Positions 1 to 11,465 of a stretch of 64,000 nucleotides of DNA are shown piece by piece; position 1 is the first letter of the stretch, and each line of letters opens with the position of its first letter. The translations under genes and the position numbers were made by a program. Origin of the DNA: Quercus robur (Eukaryota > Streptophyta > Magnoliopsida > Fagales > Fagaceae); NCBI RefSeq assembly GCF_932294415.1, contig NC_065536.1:50406354-50470353 (forward strand), written 5' to 3'. Below the pieces are notes generated by a model, which had not been told where the DNA came from, made no database searches, and worked only from the letters and a program-made list of their open reading frames with translations.

Positions 1-1614
1 ACTAAAGAGGAAGGCGGTCTCGGCTTGCAAACTGCAAAGGGAAGGAATGTAGCTCTCCTTGCCAAGCTGAATTGGAGATTCAATAATGAAAAAGAAGCCC
101 CTTGGGCTAAAGTCCTTAGAGCTAAATACTGTAACAGTAGAAGATTAATTTCAGCCAATGTTGACAGGCTGCCTTGTTCCCGAATTTGGAGAGCAATGAA
201 GAAAGGAAGTGTTCAATGCTGGCAGTATGTGGATGGCTAGTAGGGATTGTAAGATGAGCTTTTGGCATGGGAATTGGACCTAAAAAGGTCCCCTTAGGCA
301 CCTCATTCAAGGGCCTCTAAATTTTGAAGAATCCAAGTGGGAAGTGAAAGACCTCATGACGGATACAGGGTGGAACCTAGGCCGGATCTCTTTTGTGCAC
401 CCTTCAGAGGTGAGTCTTATGATCCACGCTACTCCTTTTCCTTTAGTTGGTAGAGGTAGTGATAGCCTAGCTTGGCGGAGTAATCCTAGAGGTGTTTTTG
501 ACTTAAAGAGTGCGTATAGTCTTGTCAATGGTGCTGCCCAAGATTCATCCTTTTCGGCTAAATGGATTTGGAAAGCTAACATTCTGCCTCGAATTAAAAC
601 CTTTATGTGGCAATGTTCTCATAACAGCATAGGAGTGAAGGGGTGTCTTAGTAGAAGAGGAATGGGTGTTGATGATAAATGTCCTATATGTCAAGTGGGA
701 GTTGAAACTGTAATGCATGCTCTTAGGGATTGCTCTTGGGCTAGATCAATTTGGAGGTACTTGGGAGTGCTGCCTTCAGACCAAAATTTTTGGAGAGCAG
801 ATTTGCAAGAGTGGTTGGTTTACAATGGGAACGCTAAGATCAATGGCACGTCTGGGAGTATGCCTTGGAAGATGCTTTTCCCTTTTGCTTTGTGGAACTT
901 ATGGAAGAGTAGAAATTGATGTGTTTTCAGAGGTAAGAATCTGAATCCTGATTTGGCCAAGGAGGTAGTTAGTCAAGTGAGGGAGTTTTTGTACTGTGCT
1001 TCTTCTCCTAGAGATTTGGCTCTTCGCACCATCAAAGGAGTTAAATGGGAGAAGCCACAGGAGGGTTGGGTTAAATTAAATACGGACAGGGCTTCTAAAG
1101 GTAATCTGGGTTTGGCAGGTTGTGGAGGAGTGGTGAGGAATGAGGATGGGAGGTGGATTACGGGGTTTGCTAGGCGTATAGGGGTGACCACCAGCTTTGT
1201 AGCTGAGCTTTGGGGGCTTCGGGAAGGTCTTTTACTGTGCAGCAACTTAAACATCCAATTTCTAGTCATTGAGCTTGATGCTAAAGCTGTGGTGGATGTT
1301 TTTCTCAATCCAAACTACCAAAATAATGCTGTCTCGCCTATCTTGGAGGATTGCAGGCAATTGTTGCTCCGGTTTCAGCAGATTCAGATTAGACACTGCT
1401 TCCGTCAAGCTAATTGTTGTGTGGATTTGTTAGCTAGGATGAGTTTAGATCAAGTTACTGAGTTTGTTTCTTTCAACTGTCCGCCTGTGGACATTAGAGG
1501 TATTGTAGAGGAGGATGTTGTAGGGCTGTTTGTTAACAGATTCTGCACTATTTCTGTTTTTGCTATTTAGTTTCGGAATAAAAATCGCCTTTTAACCAAA
1601 AAAAAAAAAAAAAA
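1..1614 (+). mobile_element. 3' end of an L1-type LINE (RT C-terminus, zinc-binding region, RNase H), broken
   Basis: The window opens inside a non-LTR retrotransposon. Positions 1-237 encode the end of the reverse transcriptase (GGLGLQTAKGRNVALLAKL). Positions 344-916 encode the zinc-binding region found after plant LINE RTs (WIWKANILPRIKTFMWQC, then CPICQ...ETVMHAL). Positions 953-1567 encode a plant LINE RNase H domain (VKLNTDRASKGN...GCGGVVRNEDG...ELWGLREGLLL...ELDAKAVVDV). An A-run at 1598-1614 is the probable tail. The copy is dead: the frame shifts near 235, there is a TAA near 284 in the next frame, and a TGA at 917-919 sits where Trp is expected (KSRN-stop-CVFRG). The 5' part lies outside the window, so no TSD can be tested. 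Confidence 0.9.
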
Positions 1615-2030
1615 CAAAGAAGTTTGAAGCCCAAGCCAATGTAGTCCTCTGTTTTGCTGTGATGTTAATACAAAAACAAATACACCATGAGCCCTAGCAA
1701 TTTAGCTCCTCTAGTATGGCCTTGGAAACGGTTTAAGCTCTGTAAATGTAGGCAAGGTAGAGGTAGGAATTTTTTTTGGGGGGCTAAGTTTCGACACTAA
1801 TATATTTATCAAGACAACCCCCCCCCCCCCCACACACGTTTTTTTATTATGTATATATACACTTTTTTATTTGATAAGTTATATATATACACACACCCAA
1901 CCAAAAAAAAAAAAAAAAAAAACTTAGTATTTTCAATTAAAATTATATTTGGTGACGATCTTGCATAAAATAAAATTTATTTTTACCATTTTCACAGTGA
2001 AATTCTTAAAAATTTTCATTTTTAATAAAA
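1615..2030. other. Intergenic, low complexity, no gene seen
   Basis: After the LINE tail there is unassigned sequence with a C-run near 1818, short AT-rich tracts and an A-run near 1902-1921. No coding frame or recognisable repeat border was found. Confidence 0.6.
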
Positions 2031-2031
2031 A

Positions 2032-2057
2032 CTAGTCGCTAACCTATGCGATGCATA
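2032..2057 (-). mobile_element. Helitron-type 3' terminus (CTAG plus hairpin)
   Basis: Read on the minus strand, a perfect 7-bp stem hairpin (CCTATGC-ATC-GCATAGG) is followed about 7 bases later by CTAG and then a host T. Helitron 3' ends have this structure: a short GC-rich hairpin just upstream of CTRR, inserted 5' to T. The element body would run to the right, ending in TC on its 5' side. I could not place that 5' end, so only the terminus is called. A related terminus lies at 3678. Confidence 0.6.
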
Positions 2058-2164
2058 GGAAATATACTTTGAAATATCTGTTTAAATACATTATATTCTC
2101 AAAGGTTTTCAAAAGAATATGCATGTTAACAACTTCTATCCTTTTCAGCTTCATTACAACTCGT

Positions 2165-2202
<38 letters not shown>

Positions 2203-3054
2203 ACCTATCAAAGTATCTGTTTAAACTCCTTTATTAAAAATATTCATCCATTGGATTCATAATAATGCCATAGTCCCTCACAATAAACCATATGCTCCAA
2301 CCCTTTGATTGCAGTGATCCTTTAATGACCACTGCTTCTGCCATTAAAGGATCATTCAAATTAAATTTTTTTGTCCAAGCTTTAACATAAGACTGCATTT
2401 CATCTTGAGCTACTACCCCCAGAATTGAAGCACCTCAACATTTAAACTTGATGAGTCTGTAAACCAAAACATTTATGTCATACTGCTATGTTGCACATAT
2501 ATATTTTTAATTACAAATTATCCTTGCACAAAAGGATCGTTAAAAGTACTTAATCATAGCATGATTCTCCATGTAATATAGCAAAGAAACCATTGGTAGA
2601 TTATCCAGTCCTTTCCAACTATCTTATGGGTCTGTGCATTTATATTACAAATCATTTAACTTGCCTTTATGCTGTAAACTTGTAGTTGTTTCTTTTTACA
2701 GATTATGCATTAATAAATGTTACAATTATCTACTTCCTTATAGCATGTTCTCTTCAGATCAACCACACCATGGATCTCAAAGAAGGTGGTATCCTTGACA
2801 AATGAAAACAATAACTTGGTAAATGCTGGTCGGGCAAGTCTCTGGCTGTGAACCATGAAGTGCACAGTTCAAGATCTCATGCCCAACGGGCCTTGGGTCA
2901 AACATAGTGGCACAGATCTCGGGCCCATGGCCTTAGCAGGCTTAGGGCCCGACTTTGGACAAAGGGGTTGGAACCATGGGCCACACCGTTTGATTGAAGT
3001 TTGTGGTCCAAGTGGGCCTGGGGACCCTTGTGCCGTACATCTTGAATTCAAGAT
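2058..3054. other. Non-coding, possible Helitron body, with a GA microsatellite
   Basis: A (GA)n run occupies about 2168-2198. The rest is AT-rich and non-coding, with a more GC-rich patch at about 2830-3050. No protein family was recognised. If the terminus at 2032 is a Helitron end, this may be part of its body. Confidence 0.45.
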
Positions 3055-3677
3055 CTTATTCTATAATGGGATCTTCATTAAAATAGAGCTCATCAAAATA
3101 ATTAAAGTATGAATTTGTTGGCCAATAATCTTGCTTTATAAATGACAATATTACATCACAACCCAAAGGATAAAATTCAATAGCAAGCATATTTTTCATC
3201 CTCGACTATGAATGAATTTTATCTTTACCTCGTCGAATTCTAGAAATTGTATTCGTTCCCACCAACTTAAGGATACCGACTAAGTTTAAACAAAATAAGT
3301 GTAACTTTTCTCTCATTAGAAATATCCATATAGTCAAATAAATCCTATATATCAAGTAACCACTTAAGATAATCTTCCTTATAATACAAGGATTAAAAGG
3401 TGAAATTCTTTTATCAAATCCAAAATCATTATGACTGGTTCAAGAGGAAACTAACTTACCAATAGGTTGGTAGTTATATATTTGTGACAATTATCTCTAT
3501 TATTTCCACGCCTATGATTCTGAACAATCTCTAATAGTGTGAGTGCTTATTGCACTCTACCTAGTACTTGCTAGGTGCATTAAAACTAAAGGAATTTGTC
3601 TCTTGTAAGGAATCCTTTGTGAGTTTCGTAACTAAAATTGCTACCAAACTAGGATAAGAACAATACTTTGATACCAA
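3055..3677 (-). mobile_element. Fossil Ty3/Gypsy retrotransposon fragment (gag region and primer-binding site), broken
   Basis: On the minus strand the sequence reads, in pieces, like the gag region of a Ty3/Gypsy element. At its upstream edge (3661-3677) is a primer-binding-site-like stretch resembling the initiator Met tRNA type (TTGGTATCAAAG). A second copy of the same segment lies at about 15071-15695, which confirms that it is a dispersed repeat. It is old and broken in several places, with no complete reading frame. The LTR expected upstream is not adjacent; a Helitron-type end abuts the primer site. Confidence 0.6.
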
Positions 3678-3707
3678 CTAGTCGCAAACCTGTGCGATGT
3701 ACGGGAT
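3678..3707 (-). mobile_element. Second Helitron-type 3' terminus
   Basis: The minus strand shows a 7-bp stem with G-T wobble pairs (CCCGTAC-ATC-GCACAGG), a short spacer, then CTAG followed by T. It shares the spacer style and hairpin of the terminus at 2032. The junction falls exactly at the edge of the Gypsy primer-binding site. Confidence 0.55.
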
Positions 3708-5825
3708 AGTTTTAAATCAAATGTTAACATGTTCAAATTTAAACATCTCTCTAATTTCAATTATTGAAAGCTAAATTGACTTTGATATAAGATGAAACAC
3801 GTAATATTATGAAGTAATATTAAAAATGAGATAAATACAAATATTATGAAGTAATATATTACAATAATCATAATGTACTTTTACATTTGGTTTAATAAGT
3901 ATTACAAAAGAACATCGCACGGGAATGCAACTAAATTTTTTAATTAAAAATAAATAAAAATTATATCCATAATAGGACATGAAATATCATTATTGTCCCA
4001 AAAGATGACACATAAATCACAGTTTTAAGCTGAAGCTCCTTCCAACAGTTTTTAATTTGAACATATGTCCCAATACCATGTATTTTTGCTATGGCTTTTT
4101 TTATTTTTTCAATTTCATTTATTTCATGACTTCCACTAAATATTCAATGTATTCATTATATTTAAAAAACGTTGAAGTAAAGTTGTATCCTCAAATAACT
4201 AAATAAAAGAGTTTAATTCCTTTCTATTTCAATTTAAAACCAAATTGTGCATAAAAGCAAAAAAAATTCCTTTGTTCCACTATGTCTTTAGTACCAAAAT
4301 CACAAATCCATTAAAACCAAATTGTGCATAGAAAATCTTAGAGATTGAAAGACAACTTTAAAGTGTTTTTTGTATCTTCTTCCTTCGTTGCTTTGTAGTA
4401 GTCCCTGAATATGCCCTTTTGTTTTCCTTGAGTACAGATGTTGGTGTGAGTTGCACATTGCTTTGAACATCAAGTTTTTGAAATTTTGTACAATCACCAT
4501 CTTCTTCAGTTGATAAGTTGTTGCTACATTCATTTGAAGTATCATTGATGTAAGCCTAGCAATAGAACAGGTTGAGGAATGTATTACAACATATACATCT
4601 TAAATATCATATTTGTGATTTTGCTAAATTAAAGAATACGTATTTCTGTCATTTTATCAAGTTGAATTGCTTTGTCAATTTCTTTGAAAGAGTCAAAAAG
4701 TTTCTTGACAGAGTAGAATTCCCATCCATACTTGAGATTATAGTCATTTAGTTGTATTTTTCTTCTTAATTGAAGAAAAATATAGCATTCACATACTAAC
4801 TTCAGAATAATAAAAAATAAAAATAAAAAAAATAAAAAAACATGACTATTTGATAAAATACAAATTGTACATAGAAGTAATTAAAACAATGGAAATCTTG
4901 AGATGAAACAATTAAACCAAACATAAAACCAAGTTTGAGATAACCAAGAAACTTAAATATGCAATCATATTCCAATTTCAAATTCTTTCTACAAACATAT
5001 TACCAACAAATATGCAATAAACAATACAGAATAAAGGAAAGACTAGTAAATACCTGACTTTGCTCGTCTTGTAGTTGTATTACCAAATAAGCCAGATATC
5101 AAAATGCTAAATCCCTACTTGCAAAACAGTAAGAATCCAATTTTCAGACAAGAAACATTAATAGAAGAGAAATAGTGCAGTGCAGAAAGTTTGAAACAAT
5201 GCAGTGTAGTGCAGATTTTATTGAAACAGTGCAGTGTAGTGCAAATTTTTCTTTTTTAATCTCCTTCATATCATCAAACAATTTGATTGTGAGAGCATGC
5301 AGCTTACCCTCATAAAAAAAAATTGAGAACTCTTCCTATATATGTTATTTTCTTCAAGAATTAAATAGATTAGCATAAAAATTTTAATGATTCTATCCAA
5401 TGAAAAAACAATCACCTGCATCACCATAGTTGCTGCTGCTAGCTAACTTTAACTCATTTTTTCCATAGTGACCAGTAATTTATAGAGGCAAAGGAACCCT
5501 GATATTAAAAGCAAAAGCCTAAACCAAATCCTCTAATTGATTTAAGAATTCCATTTTGTTTATGCAGTTACTTTCAGTTATAGTCTTGCAGCCTTGCAAG
5601 TATTTGAATGTATCTTATCTAATCAATGTGTCAGTTGCATCATACCTTGCATGTCCATATGTTCATGTGTTTGAAGACAAAAATAATGTTGTTGAGCAAT
5701 ACAATATTCAATTCTGAAAAACTAAACAACACTGAAAAACTAACCTCAACATACTCCACACCAATTTCGCTAAGATTATCAAGAATGTTGTGTGATGAAA
5801 GCAAGTTGATAACTCCACCTCGCTT

Positions 5826-6052
5826 AGTTTCCACTAAACAAATTCAAACCCATAGCTCAGTTTCCACACACAAAAATTCAAATTGATTATCACCATTTTG
5901 ATATCTATTTAAAATATTGAAGATGTAACTCACTTCAAAAAATATTATCGTCAAAACACACTACTAAACTCAGTTACAAAGTTCCAAATGTAAGACTTAT
6001 CTAAGCGTGTGCACAAACTCAATTACAGATACAAAAGAAACACAACTAAAAC
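5826..6052 (+). repeat. Diverged direct duplication, copy 1 (copy 2 at about 6984-7145)
   Basis: The segment beginning ACTAAACAAATTCAAACCCA recurs about 1.15 kb downstream with the same order of blocks: CAAATTGATTATC, then CTACTAAACTCAGTTA, then CAATTACAGATACAAA with AAACACA. Indels and base changes show that the duplication is not recent. Function unknown. Confidence 0.6.
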
Positions 6053-6744
6053 AGCACATATTAAAATAATAAGACAACAGTAAACTGTTGAAGTTACAGA
6101 AACCAATAACTGTCACATAAAAAGCTGGATAAATCCCTCTAGAATTGCAAAACAACTGACTTCACCATCTGTTGCAAATGTAATTCACAGAGTTCCATCT
6201 TTGGGATAGCCCAAGACAACAAAGCCCCACATTCTAATATTGGTTATAACGTATCACACTGCTTAATTCCAAGATACATCTTTCAATTTATGATACAGAA
6301 AAGAAAATAAAGCTCAATACAGAAAATTTTATCAATATATACTCAAAAACATTTTGCAAAAAATAGTAAATTGACCCAAAACCACCTACTCAAATCAATA
6401 ACGCATTCACAAAAGAAAATTCCCAAGTATATGTATAATGGTGTTTTTGTTAAGGAGTGAAAAGAAGTGGAGCAACTATTATGACAAAGAATTCCATTAG
6501 CGTAATCATATTTATAATGAAAGTGGCAGAACACAAAGTGCTTTAGAAAATACCAGGTATTGACACATAGGTGGCTAAGAAAGTAAGTCCACTTAGAAGC
6601 ACTCTGCTTCATGGAATAGGATATTCTCCAATTACTAATTCTCATGGCCCTTCAAACCACGCATGGAACAATGAATTTTAGACTCGAATTGGAAACATCA
6701 GAAGAAACAAAGGGAAATCCATAAAGCTGGATTGTTGGGGTCAT

Positions 6745-6790
<46 letters not shown>

Positions 6791-6983
6791 CCATTGAGAG
6801 TGAAAGAAGACCAGCTATTTCAAGCATAACCTAATCTTTAAAACCTCAATAGTTCTTTTCATCAAAGTGAACTAATTCGAAGTAAATTAATTTGAAGTAA
6901 ACAAAAGTAGATCAAATCCTAAGTCATAATTCTAACATCAAATTGATTGAAAGCAAGCATAAATGCAGACCAACCATAGACTA

Positions 6984-7145
6984 CCACTAAACAAATTCAA
7001 ACCCATAGCTCAATTTCCACACAAACAAAAAAAAAAAAAAAAAAAAATCAAATTGATTATCGTCAAAATACAGTACTAAACTCAGTTATAGAGTTCCAAA
7101 CCCAAACTCAATCAATTACAGATACAAAGAGAAACACAGCTAAAA
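6984..7145 (+). repeat. Diverged direct duplication, copy 2
   Basis: This is the second copy of the block at 5826-6052, with an A-run at about 7029-7047 inserted in it and a shorter middle. It lies just downstream of the SUVH-like gene on that gene's strand. Confidence 0.6.
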
Positions 7146-7678
7146 TTACAATTTAATCAACTCTAGAATACAAAACAGAAATCAATGAAGCTGGGGTAAA
7201 AAATCTTAGAAAGGCTAAGAAATCCAAACTAAACGAATACCATACCTTTAACCCTATTGCAAAAACTAAAATTAACAACAATTTATAGCATAATAACATA
7301 TTACCAGTAAATTTTATTTATTTCAATCAACCTAAACAAATAAAAACCAATAAAATTATGGTATATAACACCAATAACCTAGAGGTCAGAGGTCAGTTCG
7401 TGCTTTGTGTTTTTCAGGGAAAAGATGGAGAGGTTGAGAGAGAGTTGAAGAAGAAGCAGATATCTTTGATTTTGCACGGGTTCAACATTAATCAAAACCA
7501 ATTATCCAAATACCTAAATTAAAGAAAATCAAACCAAATACAAATACCTAAATCTAAGATAATAAAAATTAAAATACTTGAATCTCCTAACCTAAGGAAA
7601 TAAATATTACAAGAGAATGATCTATGTATATGAAAGTCTGTCGGTCGTGAGTAGCGTCTTTCTCTTCAAAATGAGCAT

Positions 7679-9802
7679 TCAATTTATCCTTTCACATGTC
7701 TTCCTGTCCTCGTGATGATCATAAGTTAATTCTCGAGAAGCAGGTATGTCCTTTGAAGCAAAGAGCATTATGTGTGGAAATCTCTTGTCATCATGATCGT
7801 ACAGGACGTTTTGAGCAAAAAGGTTAGGAGAACTACTATGATTGATAAATCTTCCCACATTCCCAGATTGTGTTGCGTCGATAATGTAGTCCCCATCAAC
7901 TGAAATTGATTGTGAACGCCAAGGGATTGGTGAACCTTCTTCTTGAATACTACCGTTTTGATAGTTATCTCTATTGATTCTTCGTTTGGCTTCCTCATCA
8001 TGAAGGATTTCTCCAATGTACTCGCATATAAAACTTCCTGAAGGAATATAAGATAGTGTTCTAACACCCCATCCCTTCAATTCAGTCTTGAAAATCTCTA
8101 GTTTGAAACGGCCATCAAGTTGGCTCACTCTATTCATGCAAGAGGAAGAGCACTTACATGAAGGACCACACTCATAAACAAGGGACTTCTTTTTAACAAT
8201 ACGTCCTTTGCTATCATATGATATTTCCCCTCCATTTCTCATGGCACAAAAACATTTGTTTGAATCCAAGCATCCATCTATGCAATCACAACCAATTGGT
8301 GTGAACAATTTGTAGAACTTTGGATAAATAATATTGGCTATGTAATGGAAAAATGGAGGTCTCTCATCATCTTCTGCATTCACTACACGAATGGGAAGCT
8401 TCTCTTTTCCTTGTGAAATATCATTCACACAAGAAATATTTGCATTCGCTGCACGAGAGGGAATCTTCTTTTTTCCCTGTGAAATATCATTCACACAAGA
8501 AATATTCTTCTGAGATTTAGACTTTCTCAATTTGCTGAATTCTTCCAAGGTAAGCTTTGGTTGTCCTAGAATCCTTTCGAAGGAAAACCTGAAGACAAGC
8601 TTACCAAATTTCCCTCTTTTTTGCCAATAATCCTTCACGAGGTACACGCCACAGTAGATGTATAAAGATTCTGAAGACCTTTTGAACCCACGAATTACCC
8701 TTACAGGTTTTCTAGCTTCTAAACTATTCTTCAAAGCAAGATTTCCACGTGTGAGTTTCTGATCTTTTGGTACCGTACATCCAACCCCTGGATTTCCACC
8801 TTGACCTGTATAAGTGAAGGAATCAAAGGATTTCGTGACATTGTCATATCGACCGGAATCAAGAATGCTTGTGGCATATAATTTTCCATCCAAACCCTTC
8901 AAGAAATCGATACCACCTTGAAACTGATGATGAAGACCAATGACATTCATTTCAGCTGCAGAATAAAATACATCACCAATTTCAACTCCGGGAACGGGTC
9001 CTATTCGTTTGCTCTTGTTAACCCATTTGCCTTCCATCTCAAGCTTCATTGCTACTTTTCTCGCAGTTGTACTGTTTCTTTTTCCCTCCTTCTCCATCTG
9101 TTCTCTCTGTTGAGCCGCAAATGATTTTCTATGCAGCTTCAAAACCTCCTCCACTTGTTCGCGACTTTTGTTAGCTTTGGAATCCTCGGAGAAAGCACTC
9201 TGTTTAGGACTCCAAACATCCTCTTGTTCTTCATTCCTGTAGATTTTTTTAGCATGTCGGCCATAATTATCATCAGATATTAATTGTTTGCATTCTTCAC
9301 TAGACTTTCCATTGAAGACACCAATTTTAGAAGTAGAAATTGGTTTTCCACAACCAGGAGTAAAATCTTCTCTCAAACTTCTTGGTGAATACTTTCCTGA
9401 GGAAGTGTGGGACGACTGAGGAAAATTAAACTTCTTTGAGTGGGCAGCACTTCCAAGTGTCTTTACAGCCAAATTACGATCTTTAATTTTACTTCGATCA
9501 ATATGAGGAACATTAGCTGTTAACTCTCTTGGCAGGTTTTGAATAGCATCAATTTTAGAAGATGTAGAAACTGGTTTTCCACAACCAAGACTAAAATCCC
9601 AGAATGAAGGCATGTCTCTCAAAATTCTTGGTGAATACTTTGAGGACAATTAAACTTCTTTGAGTGGGCAACACTTCCAAGTGTCTTTAATCTTAACATA
9701 TCGAGCTACAAACGCTGTTGATACTCTTGTCAGCTTTCGAATAGCATCAATTTTGCGCTCAGAGTTGGAAGGAGGTCCAAACTCTCCTTCTTTTGTAGCC
9801 AT
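7679..9802 (-). pseudogene. SUVH-like histone H3K9 methyltransferase copy, intronless, probably inactive
   Basis: A single open frame of 656 codons (9649-7679) resembles plant SUVH proteins, which bind methylated DNA through an SRA/YDG domain and methylate histone H3 lysine 9 in the nucleus. Approximate residues: SRA 215-360 (GPVPGVEIGDVFYS, GLHHQFQGGIDF, TGQGGNPGVG, RGNLALKNSLEA), pre-SET cysteines 453-510 (GCDCIDGC, CGPSCKC), SET 515-645 (KGWGVRTL, GSFICEYIGE). Three signs of decay appear at the active end. The usual NHSC is NHSS (NHSSSPNL). The ELTYDY-type motif reads ELTYDHH. The post-SET CxC...C zinc module is missing, because the protein stops after CERIN. At the 5' end the frame has no ATG until codon 13 (9613). 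An ATG at 9802 lies in the same frame but is cut off by a TAA at 9652-9650. The likely start is therefore 9613, unless the gene is dead. Intronless structure is common among SUVH genes. SUVH5/6-like is the best guess at subclass. Confidence 0.8.
9429..9690 (-). repeat. Tandem duplication in the N-terminal coding part of the SUVH-like gene
   Basis: A block of about 40 bp (plus-strand AAACTTCTTTGAGTGGGCA onward) occurs at about 9429-9470 and again at 9652-9690, roughly 223 bp apart. The flanking words KIDAI, GCGKP and KYSPR also recur in the protein, so about 75 codons were duplicated. In the upstream copy the conserved KTLGS-AHSKKFN stretch is in another frame, which creates the TAA at 9652. 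Confidence 0.7.
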
Positions 9803-9961
9803 TAAGGGCTATTGTTTGATATTTAAAAGTTGTGAATGAACACCTATTTAAAAGGAGATAGATTAGACAAACTGTATGTCAGTGCCCAAAAATATAAATA
9901 AAAATTAAGCATCTATAAATATATTAGCAAACTTGATTTAATCTTAACTAGGAATGATAAT

Positions 9962-10022
9962 TTTCTATCTCCTTTCCCTCTCCCTTGTGTGTGTGTGTTT
10001 GTTTCTCAACCAAAAAAAAAAA
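9962..10022 (+). mobile_element. 5'-truncated SINE-like retroposon tail inside the hAT element
   Basis: A 61-bp insertion (CT-rich, then (TG)n, TTTGTTTCTC and an A-tail) is flanked by a perfect 16-bp duplication of the hAT end, AACTAGGAATGATAAT, at 9946-9961 and 10023-10038. The same tail motif occurs in the minus-strand SINE at 49490-49682, so this is a heavily truncated copy of that family. Confidence 0.8.
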
Positions 10023-10243
10023 AACTAGGAATGATAATAGGTCAAGTTTGGGGCCGGTTCCTTTATCACCAAACCCGCCCCGCCACTTGTAACCCAAATC
10101 CGCCCCGTTAACTAAATGGTTATTTTTTCACACCCATACCCACCCCTAGGGGCCCCGTGGGCCCTGCCCCACCATGCCCCTTCAGGGCCCAAATCTAAAA
10201 GCCCTAAACTGTGGCCCAATCAAGACATTGCTATCACAAATCA

Positions 10244-10275
<32 letters not shown>

Positions 10276-10524
10276 AAACAAACAAACAAACAAACAAACA
10301 AACAAACATATAAAACAACCCAAGTATTTCCTTTTTTCATTGAAATCCAGTAGTTGCAAATGAAGAGGAGATGATTTTATTACAAGAACTATATTACACG
10401 AACCCAATAACAGAAATATTCAATTGGTTTAGATATGGAAACGAACCCTAAAAAACAAAGTGGAGAACAAAACCATGACCAAGAGAGCAAGTTGCTGTGA
10501 GTGATATAGGGGGAGTTAGCATCG

Positions 10525-10795
10525 ACGACGAGGTAGAGTGAGAGTGAGGCCGTGAGGGACTAAGGCTAGGTCAGTGAGAGTGAGAGCTTGAGGGAAGCGG
10601 CGGGCTAAGAGAGTAAGAGTGAGGCTGTGAGGGATTGAGGGTTGGTCGTTGAGGGTGATGCCGTGAGGGACTAAGGGTGGGTTGGTGAGGGTGAGGCTGT
10701 GAGGGACTGGGGTGGGTCGATGAGGGTGAGGGTTAGAGGGTAAGAGTGAGAGCTTGAGGGAGGGTGGTAGTTGAGAGAGTGAACGTGAGAGTGAT
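10525..10795 (+). repeat. GTGAGGG-rich minisatellite
   Basis: Imperfect tandem units built from GTGAGGGACTAAGG, GTGGGTTGGTGAGGGTGAGG and related words fill this stretch inside the hAT element. The purine strand is the plus strand. Confidence 0.7.
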
Positions 10796-10927
10796 TATGG
10801 TTTTCGATATAGTTAGAGGTATATATATACACTTCGGTATTTTAGTAATTTAAATTTATACGGGCCAGGTCGGGTTGGGGCGGAGCGAGTATGCATAATA
10901 CCCGCACCGACTCGATCCTGCTACAGT

Positions 10928-11061
10928 TTGAAATAATAAAACCCAAACCCACCCCTAATATTTCACGGGTCTGGTAAAACCCGCCCCATTAGGGTTGAAA
11001 TAATAAAACCCAAACCCACCCTTAATATTTCACGGGTCTGGTAAAACCCGCCCCATTAGGG
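10928..11061 (+). repeat. Two tandem 67-bp units
   Basis: TTGAAATAATAAAACCCAAA begins at 10928 and again at 10995, and the two 67-bp units differ at about one base. They are part of the GC-rich right arm of the hAT element. The near identity implies a recent duplication. Confidence 0.85.
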
Positions 11062-11465
11062 TTGGGTCAGGATACCTACAGGCTAGGTAAATTTTGCCAT
11101 CCCTAATCTTAAACCAATTAAGAAGATTAACGAAGAACGTAATAAAATATAAGAAAGTCTTCTCAAACAAATGATTATAAAATATTTAGGGAAATCTAAA
11201 TGGTTAAACATTAATTTTAGTGAATTAAAAAATATTTAATATTTAATAGTTTTTATTTCAATTACTGCCAAAGCAACTAAACATGAGAAAAAATATTATA
11301 TTCAAAATTATAAAAAAAAAAAAAAGGAGTATGGTGCACTATTACTTGTGGTGCAGTGCAGTTATGCCATCGAGCAGTTTTTGTGCGATTTTTGTGATTT
11401 GTACTATTTATGCTATTTGTTGAACACCCCTAATAATAAGACTCTATTTTTAATTGGATAGCCTT

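Larger units (their letters stand above)
3708..7678. other. AT-rich non-coding region, possible Helitron body
   Basis: No convincing gene is present. Two short minus-strand open stretches (about 4300-4560 and 4640-4760) look like exon debris of an unidentified gene. Short repeated GCAGTG(T)AGTGCA words occur near 5175-5245, and an AT/T microsatellite lies at about 6745-6790. If the terminus at 3678 is real, part of this region belongs to a minus-oriented Helitron, but no 5' TC end was located. Confidence 0.4.
9949..11105. mobile_element. Non-autonomous hAT-type element with 8-bp TSD
   Basis: The ends are inverted: TAGGAATGATAA at the left, and TAGGGATGGCAAAATTTACC when the right end is read in reverse. 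They are flanked by ATCTTAAC (9941-9948) and ATCTTAAA (11106-11113), an 8-bp TSD with one mismatch, which fits hAT transposons. The subterminal parts are GC-rich (CCCGCCCC). The interior holds a small retroposon insertion, an A/CAAA run (10245-10307), a minisatellite and a 67-bp tandem duplication. No transposase frame is present. Confidence 0.75.

Noticed and set aside
4300-4760. Minus-strand open stretches that might be exons of a Helitron-carried gene (for example an RPA-like protein)
   Set aside because: No conserved domain could be recognised and no splice chain could be built, so the idea stays a guess.
10116-10313. Short frame with a Lys-rich end
   Set aside because: It is created by the A-run and (CAAA)n inside the hAT element.
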